NCBI GenBank assembly: GCA_014871385.1
Contig: CM026428.1
Coordinates: 5,074,820 to 5,138,819 of the forward strand
From: Ceratodon purpureus
Taxonomy: Eukaryota; Streptophyta; Bryopsida; Pseudoditrichales; Ditrichaceae
Length of the DNA stretch: 64,000 nt
Direction: 5' to 3'
Made by a program: the position numbers and the translations under genes. Below the pieces are notes generated by a model. That model was not told the DNA's origin. It made no database searches and saw only the letters and a program-made list of their open reading frames with translations. Positions 35,530 through 45,784 of the stretch are shown here, piece by piece (within the stretch, counting starts at the first letter, position 1; each line of letters begins with the position of its first letter).

Positions 35530-36750
35530 ATGACAATTATCTCTAAGACCCTAACATTCGACCCTGAAACCCCACCATCATCGTCACCATGGAACAAGCT
35601 ACCCGATCCACTGATAGGGATGATTCTATCATGGCTACCGACGGCTGAATTTATTCGTTCCAGGACCGTCTGTCGTCGATGGAACTCTCTTCCTGAAACT
35701 GTAGACTTTCGAAAGATAATCACTTCGAGGACGCCCTGGGATAACAACTCGTCACCTTGGTTCATGTTGTTCAGCAAGACAAATGCTGTTGTTTACAATG
35801 CCTATTTGAACAAGTGGATAAACCTACCTGTGCCTGTAGCTGCTCACAAAACGCTCTGCTGGCCAGTGGCTTCGGACGGTGGGCTGGTTCTTTACTACAA
35901 CAGCAAGCAGAAGGGGTTTGCTGTTGGGAATCCCATTCTGCCCAGAGCATGGTACGAGCTGCCTCCGTTGTGGAATGTGAAATGCTTTGAAGCTGCAGGA
36001 CTGCTCGTCACAAACCGCGATACATGTGCATACAAGATTGTCATCATGGGAAAGAACAAGGCTCTCAAGGACATCACCGAGGTTTTTGATTCCGTGTCCA
36101 AAACGTGGCAGTCCTGTGGTCTTGTTCCACCTGGGTGCCATCCTTCAAACTCCAACGTCGTCTGCTGTGGCACGCTCTACTTCTGGTGTGACCCAGATGC
36201 CTTGGTCAGCTTCAACATGGAATCCAGAAAGTGGGAAAGAGTAACAACCATCATGCCAGACGAACTTGAGAAACAGACTCTCATCAGCCAGGCGCTGATC
36301 CAATGCGAACGTCGAATCTTCATGATAGGAGCGTGCGAGGAATACTCACACAGAGAAGGTGTCAGGGTATGGATCCTCGATGTAGACAATTTGAGTCGAA
36401 CCATGCAGTGGGTGAGATATGATGAAATGCCGCGCGAACTCTTCAAAAAGTTCATCGGAGACGGATTGTCCGAAATTCTGTGTGTCGGATGCGATGACAT
36501 GTGCCTGCTCACAACCCAAGCTGGGACGATGATCCTCACATATGGGATCCAAGACAGGAAGTGGGATTCCGTTCCTGATTATCGAACTTTCTCCAGATTA
36601 CCTGTAAACAGCTTCATTGATGGTATTGCATTCTGGCCAAGAATCGATGCCAGCCCGCATAGCCAACACACCGACTCCATCCCGGACGCAGAGAATATTC
36701 CACATCTAGCTCCACCAAAGCCCTATCATCATGAGATTTCAAGGATGTGA
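35530..36750 (+). CDS. F-box protein with kelch-like C-terminal region, single exon
   Basis: An intronless 406-residue protein. The F-box lies at about residues 20-66 (WNKLPDPLIGMILSWLP then RSRTVCRRWNSLPET), the segment that binds SKP1/ASK in an SCF ubiquitin ligase. The remaining ~330 residues carry spaced Trp/Gly beta-strand patterns (KWINLPVPV, DSVSKTWQSCG, ESRKWERVTTIMP, IQDRKWDSVPDYR) typical of kelch or F-box-associated propellers that recognise the substrate. It therefore probably selects a protein for ubiquitination, but its target cannot be read from sequence. Start is the first ATG of the frame. Lack of introns is common in this family. Codon use is like that of the neighbouring host genes. 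Confidence 0.88.
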   Translation: MTIISKTLTFDPETPPSSSPWNKLPDPLIGMILSWLPTAEFIRSRTVCRRWNSLPETVDFRKIITSRTPWDNNSSPWFMLFSKTNAVVYNAYLNKWINLPVPVAAHKTLCWPVASDGGLVLYYNSKQKGFAVGNPILPRAWYELPPLWNVKCFEAAGLLVTNRDTCAYKIVIMGKNKALKDITEVFDSVSKTWQSCGLVPPGCHPSNSNVVCCGTLYFWCDPDALVSFNMESRKWERVTTIMPDELEKQTLISQALIQCERRIFMIGACEEYSHREGVRVWILDVDNLSRTMQWVRYDEMPRELFKKFIGDGLSEILCVGCDDMCLLTTQAGTMILTYGIQDRKWDSVPDYRTFSRLPVNSFIDGIAFWPRIDASPHSQHTDSIPDAENIPHLAPPKPYHHEISRM

Positions 36751-37097
36751 AACATGAGCATAAACACTGATCTGCTTAGAAGAATTGACAGAACAAAAAT
36801 GGCAATTCCTCTGGCTGTTTAAAGTGAGGCAGCAGCTCTAATCTAATAATACTGTGAAGGTCCAGCAATAGACCCTCTCATTCTAAGTTAATAAGAGCAC
36901 ATGAAGACGATGACAAGAGGAAACAATGGCCTTATCCCTACATGAGAGCAATTCTAACATCGCAATGCTAACCACAGTTGCGCTTCATTGGAGTTCCAGT
37001 GCCATTCGATTTTTCTGATCTCTCCGTCCAAAATTCTTTGTCCAGATTGTGAATTACTACAAGGACGTAATCCACTTCATCAAATCTCTGATCCAAG

Positions 37098-37283
37098 GAC
37101 TGGTAGCAAACCCATCGTTTTTCATTGTAAAGTTGTCACTTTTCACTAATTGAAAATGCTGAAAAGATCGCTTTTTCTTGTGTGTTGTCTATTGTGTCCA
37201 GTCTTACTCACCAGCTTGTGCTCACCAGCTTGTGCAATGGTGACTCAAAGTAGGAATTAAAAACGTCGGATCTGCTACCAGTG
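37098..37283. mobile_element. CACTA-type MITE, copy 2 (186 bp)
   Basis: The right end, reverse complemented, reads CACTGGTAGCAGATCCGACG; the left end reads GACTGGTAGCAAACCCATCG. The flanking duplication is AAG at 37095-37097 and 37284-37286. Reading the reverse strand, the interior aligns with the copy at 33985 (CCTACTTTGAGTCA against CCTATTTTGAGCCA; ACAAGAAAAAGCG in both), so the two belong to one family in opposite orientation. They bracket the F-box gene. Confidence 0.85.
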
Positions 37284-37286
37284 AAG

Positions 37287-38756
37287 ACCAGTGAAGACCT
37301 GTAGACTTGCTTAAATGACCAAACGAAATTTCAATATATTTCGACAACGATCAAATCCATCTACACTGCTCTGAGTCCTCAAACACCCTCACACAAGTAC
37401 CTAACTTCCTAAGCAGCATTGCCAGAAACAGCACCATGACATCTAGTGCTGAAGCATCCTCATCAGCCTCAGCAACTGCCCATCACTTAACAAATTCAGG
37501 AATGTGAGCATTAGCCACCACAACAAAACATCATAAATTATCATATCAAAGTTAGTAGCTCATGGCCTAATTATGATAGATATTAAAGATCATGTTTACT
37601 GCAGTCCATATCTAAAGTGTCAGCCCTATTTTGGAACTTGTTATTACAAATTGAAAACAGTTGCATATGTAATCTTAATCACATATTAAGATATAAACTA
37701 ACTATCACCAGTTTTGTTACTTCTTTCATGTATGTGTTGGAAGCATGGAATTGGTAATGCTTTATGTATTATTTTCAACTTAGTATAATAATAGCGTTGA
37801 TTTAGATCACTCAACAAATAACTCTAACATTCTTTGTGTAGTATACTTGGAAGTTGGTACATGTACAAAACTCATAGAGAGTTTGTGATATAATACAATG
37901 CCACGCTGGTGTTCAATTTTGTTTTACTTATAGTGTATTATAATGTCAAACATATATCCAAGTGACTGGTGCTCAATTTTGTTTTACTTATAGTGTATTA
38001 TAATGTCAAACATATATCCAAGTGAGTACACACATATATCCAAATGACTACACAGACGAAATGAAAAAGCAAAGTATAATTGGTGTCATCTTTGTCTTGC
38101 ATACCAACACTAGTGAAGTTTACTGACCAGCTTAGTCAAATAAAGAGTTCCTTAACCATAGAGTTTATTACTACAATGTTAAGTACTACCAAGCTATTGT
38201 TTATAGAGAATATGAATACATTGAAAAACTTTCATTCTTTGGAAAAAGATGGTGTCCAATGTTTTGTGGATAAGACATCAATAGTCTTGAGGTACCATAT
38301 TGGAAAGATACTTTATAGTACAGTTTTTAGTTCAATTATATGTGCTTTAATATAACAAGCAAACTATAGGAGGCATCTGATCAATCGAAGTCATTGATAA
38401 AGGTCAAAGTTACATATGAAATGAGCAATCGGAAGCTGGTGATTGAAGTTGGTCAAAATTGGGTGTTCTTGTCTTAAAGGCAAGAGGTTCTAACATTACT
38501 TAGACATTGAGTTTTAGACAAATTTTCATTCTACATAGCTAAAGACAACATGCATGAAAAGAAGGTGAATAGACAAAATGAAGAGAATATTGCCTTATTT
38601 TTCAGTATATTAATCAGTTTTTGTTATATATAGGCTATATTATAAACTATAAGAAACTATCTAGCCAATGTATAGAATAAACCACCAACCATGTAGAAAG
38701 CATGCTTTAGCAAATCCTTGTACTTCTTGTACAATAAACCTTGCACCCAATAGCAC
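37287..38756. other. AT-rich spacer with a local duplication
   Basis: No gene recognised. Holds the 60-bp tandem duplication listed separately. Confidence 0.45.
37907..38026. repeat. 60-bp tandem duplication
   Basis: Two adjacent 60-bp units (37907-37966 and 37967-38026) beginning TGGTGTTCAATTTTG / TGGTGCTCAATTTTG differ at about two positions, which indicates a recent duplication. Confidence 0.95.
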
Positions 38757-38758
38757 TA

Positions 38759-39192
38759 CAGTCTAACCTTGATAATGTCACCCTTGTTAATAGAACACCT
38801 TGATATTGTCACCTAAAAGTTTGAAACCGATTTTCCTAGTGTAAAACTCCCTCGTTATTATCCCTGTCACCCTTGATAATGTCACTATATATTTCCGAAA
38901 TCCGTAGTGTAAATGTGATAATATCAAATATGGATGGATGTATGTGATGGTTGGATGGACAGATTGTATGGATGAATGGAGTTTATGGATGGACAGATTG
39001 TATGGATGGACAAATTATATGGATGGACAATTGTATGAATGAACAGATTGTATGTATTTGGCTATACTCTAACCTTGATAATATCACATTATGCACAAAT
39101 CTTCAAAATGTGACATTATCAAATATGTCACACCTTGTTTATATCACACTTTATGGTGAAACGGATGGTGTGATATTATCAAGGTTAGACTG
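38759..39192. mobile_element. TA-flanked MITE of Tc1/mariner (pogo/Tigger) type
   Basis: The two ends are inverted copies: CAGTCTAACCTTGATAAT at the left and its reverse complement at the right (19 bp perfect, then similar). Each is flanked by TA (38757-38758, 39193-39194). CAG-starting ends with a TA duplication fit the pogo/Tigger branch of Tc1/mariner. The 434-bp interior is non-coding, with additional copies of the CCTTGATAATGTCAC motif (about 38868 and 39070) and a GGATGGACAGATTGTATG minisatellite (38930-39055). Pogo-type transposase sequences occur elsewhere in this window, so a matching source family is plausible but not shown. Confidence 0.85.
38930..39055. repeat. GGATGGACAGATTGTATG minisatellite inside the MITE
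   Basis: Five to six imperfect copies of an 18-20 bp unit (for example at 38955, 38990, 39005, 39022, 39040), forming most of the middle of the TA-flanked MITE. Confidence 0.8.
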
Positions 39193-39194
39193 TA

Positions 39195-41703
39195 CCCCAC
39201 ATCCTTATGAGTGCAACTCCACACCACGCCAGTTTGCAAGTTAAATCATGAATTTGAAACAACAAAGATAAGTCAGATCAAAACTTCAAAAGGGATGGAT
39301 TTGTTACATACTTAAATGTTTTGGCAAGAAAAAGTCAATCATGCCTCTCAGCATCAAGTTCATCATCCAAATTGATTCGCTCTACAATGTAAAAAAAATT
39401 TATGCAATGAACTTGATTACCTTGTACAAATGATTTCTAGAAGAAAAAAAACTATAAGAGTTTGTAGAATAATATCCATCACAAAAAGTTTTAAACTAGA
39501 GTCAAAGTCCATCTGCACTTTAAAAATTAGATTCATAGTCAATAAGTGAATAGAATGGTAAAATTACAAGCAACATATAACTACTGTAAATTGACTATTG
39601 TAAGATATTGACTACCAAAAATTAATTAAATAAATTAAAACTTAAAATAAAGAACATACCACAAAAAAGAAGTTAGTCTAAAGTTACAAACAAAGGTGAA
39701 TTGGGATCACAACATGCCTATTGCATAATTTGTACTAATGCACCAATAAATTGCAACTAATTTCAATGGATCTTCAATACTACCAAGGGACATGGTAATG
39801 CGCCACTTGCCATTTGGAGAATTTTTCAACAATTAAAGAGATTAAATATTTAAATACAAGAATCAATTTTGAATTTAATGGTAATGATAGCACAGTTAGC
39901 TATATACCTCTATGAACTTTAATGAGGTTTTTTTCTCATTCTTGAGTCTCTTGCAAGTTTTCTTGAGGCAAAGGGGAGAGAAATCTCAAAAGATGAAACA
40001 ATTTTGGACACAACTTATAGGTGATTGAACCTCATTGTCTTTCAAAGCGAGAGTTTTCTAGGAGTCTCTAATACTCTTGCTTCTTCTACAATGTTGATAT
40101 GTAAAATTAATGTATGCGCTTGGTGAAATCATTAGTTGTTTCAATGATTGTCCAAGTTGCTTTACTGAAACTGCATTTTGAAATGCTACCATGAAGCCAC
40201 TTTTGCTGGAACTCAAGGCAATTTGAAGACATGTTATAGAAAGAAAGAAAACATAAATAAATAAATAAAATTTAAAAAAAAATCAAGTTAAAGGATATTG
40301 AAAATGACTAAAGATAAATGTGCAGTCCTATAGAAATAATTAATAATATAAAAGTATTGCACAACAGTTTATAGTATACACAATAAAGATAATACATGCC
40401 ACTTGCACTATTGAAATTCCTTGAGTTGAGCACCCTCAACAAAACAAAAAAAAACATTTGATAGTATAGACATCTATACATACATTAAAATGGCCTAAGC
40501 TAAACCTCAGAGTCATCCACAACCAATGCAAACTAGAACACGTTACAACAAAATTTAACAAACACTAACAAATGTTGACAATGTCAATGTTAGCTACATG
40601 GATACATCAACCAACAAAGCACTCATACCTAGAAATAACATGAAGGTGTGCTCTGATACCTAGAAATAACATGAAGGTGTGCTCTGATACCTAGAAATAA
40701 CATGAAGAGACTCTTCAATCACCTAGATTTGGTGGTGCTTAGTGGTGTTTGACTGCTATCGCAATGTTTAAGAACTGATCTATAATAAGACATGGATTGT
40801 CGCATAAGTGATAAGTCCTCAGGATCCATGAAGGTTCCATTCGGAAGAATGCGACAAGAAGGTCAAGGTGTGCCTCCACTTTGGATTGAAACGTTGTCCA
40901 GAGTGGTAACTCAAGGTGTAAATTACTGCCTCTAAAGCTAAAGCTAAAGTTAGTAAAGTGGATTTATAAAAAATATTTTTATATTATAAAAATGATCATG
41001 TATTTGCAAAAATATCTTGATGAAGTGATGTGTAAATTTTATTTTTTTATTATATAGATTTAGAATTACTTATAAAATTATTATGTTTTGACACCAAAAG
41101 TGCCAGTGATTTGCGGTGGCCGATAGACCACCGCATAATTTAGTTTATATAGAAAATTAAAAATTTATATAGTCAATCTAAAAAATAATTTGGCTCTTTA
41201 TGGTAATTTAAGATTTTTCATATCTATCTTTGTACCACATTTACATTATAATATTTAAATTTCATATTTTTTACTTAATCATATTAATTTTATTATATTA
41301 GAATAATAATAATTTAATATGTGTAATCCTATTATGATATATATTGTATTCAAGTTTAACATCATTGATGCAAAAAAACCTTGGTAGATTGGATAAAAGT
41401 TTTAAAAAATAAATTTATAAAGGCTTATAAAACATGATTATCTTTAGTGCAATAATCACCACTGATTTGAGATGTTTAGTAGGCTATTGCATACTTTAGT
41501 TAATTTTTAAAAAAATATTAAATAAAGATTGATGTTTTTAAAAAAATGGCCTTTAAAACAAATGTTTTTAAAAACTTGTAATGGCAAAGTATTATTTTTT
41601 GTATAATTATTTATGATATTAATCTTTGGGTGGAAAAAGTTTTCATTGAGGTTATCCAACTAAATCAAATTCACCTTCACAAGGTACAAGAAACACATCT
41701 AAG
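39195..41703. other. AT-rich spacer
   Basis: No gene recognised. A small GC-bearing hairpin (TGCGGTGG ... CCACCGCA) at 41113-41134 and the tandem repeat at 40625 are the only structures I noticed. Confidence 0.45.
40625..40707. repeat. 31-bp tandem repeat, 2.7 copies
   Basis: Unit beginning ATACCTAGAAATAACATGAA; copies start at 40625, 40656 and 40687, the last one incomplete. The full copies are identical. Confidence 0.95.
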
Positions 41704-41716
41704 TAGTCAATTTCGT

Positions 41717-42038
41717 GAGATAGTAAACTTATAGTGAGATTATCCCTGATAGTGTGAGAGAGTGAGATTTTTACATTAATTAATTAATGCAGAAATCTCG
41801 TAATCTCACACTGCCACGTGGACCCCTTTGAGGGGGTGAGACATGGCAAATATGAATACTTTTTAAATTACTTCCCCACCCCACCAACCTTCTTGTACTT
41901 TGAGGGGAGGTGAAGAGGGTCAATCCCTATGGGATAATGTGATTCCAGGACCCAAGACCCCCTAAGGACCCCCCCCAACTCTCAGTCCCTTCATTAATTA
42001 ATTAATGCATCAGAAATGGGGAGTGAGATTTGGGGAGA
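41717..42038. mobile_element. Unclassified 322-bp insertion with a 13-bp duplication
   Basis: Flanked by perfect direct repeats TAGTCAATTTCGT at 41704-41716 and 42039-42051. The interior is more GC-rich than its AT-rich flanks, contains two copies of CATTAATTAATTAATGCA (41775 and 41993), and has a self-complementary block around 41760-41815 (GTGAGATTT ... AAATCTC ... CTCAC). I see no clear terminal inverted repeat, A-tail, or Pol III boxes, so I cannot decide between a MULE-like MITE, a SINE-like insert and something else. Confidence 0.65.
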
Positions 42039-42051
42039 TAGTCAATTTCGT

Positions 42052-44456
42052 TGCATGAGTAATAATTGACATTTTCAATATCTTTGTAAAATTTCCCTTT
42101 TGGAGAGAAGCCAAGAAGTCTTTAAAAAACCATACTCAAGACTTGAATTGTACTACAATATCATTTGATATAAAAAATGTGGAGAATGGCTTAAAATTTG
42201 AGGTGAGTATTTTGATTAGTGTAAATATGTATTAATATTAAGAGTTTTAGATTTGAGATAAATTAAGGTGACATAGTAGATGAATTGTAAAAGACTTAAA
42301 AGTAAAAGAATTGTTAGAAAAAGACTTAAAAGTAAAAGAATATTTTTGACAATTCATCTAAAGTTGTATGATTATTGCAAATATGTACTTAACTCTTGTG
42401 AATTAAGGGACCGATGTTTTACCAAGTTTACTATTGATATACATATTGGGTGAAGGAAATTTGGATTAGTACTCAATAAGCTTATATACTTATTTGAAAA
42501 AGACTTTTGAGTTCAAGAGCACCAATGTGTGAATGGTAATGGATAAATTTTGAAGGAAAAGAAATTTGGGTACTAATTGAATGTTGTTACAATTTTTTTG
42601 ATAATGCTTCCTATAATAGATCTCCAAAATAGCATGAAAGTATCTATATAATTTAAATGAAAAAATTGAATAAATAATTTAAGTTATTTGAAATGTACAA
42701 ATTCATTGAAATTTTAGAAAAAAAGAAAGTGTTAAAAATCACAAAATCTCAAAAAAATTAATGTATCATTTCAAACAATAAACATCTAAAATATTTATTT
42801 GAAGCAAAAATTTGAGACAAAAATATTATTTTGAGCTACAAAGAATTAACAACCTTTTGGCATACACCAATTGTGTCATTGTCCAATATTTTATTATTTT
42901 TTCGTATCAACAAAAGTGGTTGGAATTAAATTCAAACCATCAATAAGGCTTTTTGTATGCTCATATACTTGCTAACCTGGTTTTAATTTTTTAACATTTT
43001 AAATGAACTTTGGAAATAAAAAAAGCTTCACTAAGACTAAATAATTGTCCAAAAACATTTGGTTATTGAATAGTGGAAAAAAAATCCATACATCTTCATT
43101 GTAGAATAGATTATGAGCTTTTCTATAGATGACATGAAGAACATAAAGTTCCTATGTTTGCAAACAACATTGTGTAATTTAATCTTTGCACCATAAAACA
43201 CAATATTCATTAACTTGAGCATTTTCATAGTTCCAAATGACATTTTCATGGTTCCAAATGAATTTTAGTATTTTTTCCAAATAAGTAAAGTTTATGTCTT
43301 TAATTTTATTTTTGAATGATGTTTTAAGTATACTATAAATATTTTTGCAAAGTTTCAACACTAAAACATGAATTAAAAAAATCCTAGAAATATTATAAGA
43401 TTTTTTATTTTTTTACTTTAAAATTTGGGCCAAATTTCCAATTTAATAAATTTGGTGTTATAATCTAGTGCTAGAGTTTAAAAAAATTATTTTTGCATCT
43501 CACAGACTTCAATACACTTGGATTTTATTTTAGAAAAGAAAACGTTTATTATGAAATATCAGTCAATATATTGGCCCTCTCAAGTCCTTATAATTAGTAA
43601 CAATATGTCCTTCACCTTCATCAATCACAGTTAAGAATCATTTGTAGAGTAATCACATCAAATTCAGATTATTCATTTTGGTGATAATCAAATGGGTCAA
43701 TCTTGAAATGTCTGTTTCATTTTGTCCTTTAAAAAAGTAATATGAAAGAATTGCCTAAGAAATACACTCCACAACTAGTGCATCTGATATATTTAACTCT
43801 ACATTGTCCCTAGAAGCTTGCACAACTTATTAAGGACTTTTGTCTTGGACTTGTACATTTTCACTTGGTGCTTGTCTTTAGGAACTGTAGAATTAAATAT
43901 TAAATAAGTAAAATCCATGATAGTATCTATAGTGACGATTATGGTATTGGAAAGGTTCAAATCAATTGTAGATACATAACTGAGATCAGAATGAAAGGTA
44001 AAATATATTTATAAATCAATTATGGTAGACAAAAGAAAGAATCTTTAATTATGTTAATTCCTTGTGCACTGCCACTGAGTGTGATAATTCTTATTTAATC
44101 AATTAATGATTTCAAGGTATATGCAAATGGGAATTCTACACCACTTAGTGGACACAATGATTGTAGTTTGAGATCATCACAGTAATAGTAGCAATAGTCT
44201 TAGTAACAAGTAACCATAGTCTGAATAGTGTGTGCAAATTGCCATAATCTTTCGACAACAACCAATTAACCAAACACCTAGGCAATAGCCTTATGAAATC
44301 AATAGTCTCAAGGTAACCAATAATTATTTACACAAATTGGATTCTACCAATTACGTAGTAACAGTTACTTACTGTCGATTATCACTTGCCAATAGCGATA
44401 ATTGTAATTTTTATAAATCAGAATAATCATAATATATTTAATCAAAAAAATTATAT
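42052..44456. other. AT-rich spacer
   Basis: No gene recognised. One small direct repeat of AAGACTTAAAAGTAAAAGAA occurs at about 42290 and 42322. Confidence 0.45.
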
Positions 44457-44467
44457 CACTTCAATTC

Positions 44468-44603
44468 CTAAATAAATAAATTTATTTATTTATTTATTTA
44501 TTTTTAATTTTTTTTTGGAAAGCAAATGAAATTTCATTGCAAACACTAGATTACAAGCCCTTGCCGGACAAGGTCCGGGGCAGAATAAACAACTTCTCTT
44601 CTC
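44468..44603 (-). mobile_element. 5'-truncated LINE 3' end
   Basis: On the minus strand a short body ends in GTTTGCAATGAAATTTCATT and TGC, followed by an A-rich tail with an (ATAA)n part (plus-strand 44468-44517). It shares the family 3' hairpin with the other LINE fragments. The target duplication is less certain: CACTTCAATTC at 44457-44467 against CACTTCATTC at 44604-44613. Confidence 0.7.
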
Positions 44604-44802
44604 CACTTCATTCAAATGCAGCACTCATATTGCACCTTAATACCACTGACTATAGTCCAATTTTATCACTCATAAGAATTATGACTATAGTCTCTTTATC
44701 TCAACATTATACAACTCCTTTTGCTACCTACAAGGAATCTGGCATTCACTCTCTATTCTATCACTATCACTATGTGATTATGGTCATTACTATTATAGAC
44801 AT

Positions 44803-45721
44803 GAACTTAGTCATTCAAGCATCAATCATCCAAGGTTAAGTACTTTCTTTACAATGGTATCCCAGGACTAAACAGGTATAGACCCAACATTGTGGAAGTG
44901 GACAGGTGGCACCACTTTTATCATATACAGCTCTAAGAAAGGAAGGGAGATGTTATCCAACATGGAGACTCTCAACAGATCAATCAAGGATAAATGGAAA
45001 CATGAGGAGAACATCTCATTTGCCCCACAGTGGAAAGAGGTCTTGAAGGCCAATAGGAGCAAAAAGTACAATCCAAGAATTGACAAATCATGCCAGATTT
45101 GCCCACTCAAGCTTGAGGAGTCATATATTCACTGTTTTTATGACTGCATAAATGCTAAGGAGGTATGGAACTACTGCTTTTATCTAATGCACATATTCCA
45201 AAAGGGAAGATGTAACCTCTCTCTTCCACAGAAGATGACCTTTGCCCAATGCCTATTTGGTCATGCTGTAAGATTTAGACGCAGAGGATTTGTGAATTTA
45301 TGGTCTTGGCTAAGAGGGGTGGGGTTATGGACAATTTGGAGAAGTCGCAACAGCCAGGTGTTTGAGGGTGCAAGATGGAGGTCTACTCAAGTCAGGCAAT
45401 TTATTTGGGAATCAATGTTGGATTATGGAAGGATTGACTGGAGACACACCCTAAAAGCAGTTAATAGAGCAGAGTCAGAAGCACAGATTCAGAGTACACT
45501 TAGATCATTTGACTCTAAATGGCTAAATAGAAATATATTTGGTCACAGAACAGGCCTTACAGTTAGATGGAAACTAATCCCTCCAGGTGGTATAATTTCT
45601 AACTGGTTGTGATGTTTTCTCTTTTTCATGGTTCAGAAGTCAGAAGTCTGTCATCGCCCTGGACATTTGTCTGAAGAGGGTTGTACTTTAAATTCTTTGC
45701 AATGAATTCGTTCATTTGCTT

Positions 45722-45760
<39 letters not shown>
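44803..45760 (+). mobile_element. 5'-truncated LINE with reverse-transcriptase C-terminal domain
   Basis: A plus-strand fragment ends in TTCTTTGCAATGAATTCG and TTCATTTGCTTC followed by a pure A-tail of 38 nt (45723-45760). Flanking sequences 44780-44802 and 45762-45784 match at 20 of 23 positions and probably are the diverged target duplication. The open frame (about 44872-45612) encodes the zinc-binding region after the reverse transcriptase, with CQICPLKLEESYIHCF and YDC (CxxC...HxxxxC, the zf-RVT pattern) and the LWTIWRSRN motif common near the C-terminus of plant LINEs. The endonuclease and catalytic RT parts are absent through 5' truncation, so the copy cannot move by itself. Confidence 0.9.
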
Positions 45761-45762
<2 letters not shown>

Positions 45763-45784
45763 TGGCCATTACTATCATAGACAT

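Noticed and set aside
40625-40707. Short regular repeats considered as a CRISPR array
   Set aside because: The units are contiguous, without spacers, and this is a plant nuclear region; it is a plain tandem repeat.
41113-41134. GC-bearing hairpin TGCGGTGG...CCACCGCA as a possible terminator or RNA element
   Set aside because: Isolated short stem in AT-rich spacer with no gene nearby and no repeat partner that I could confirm.
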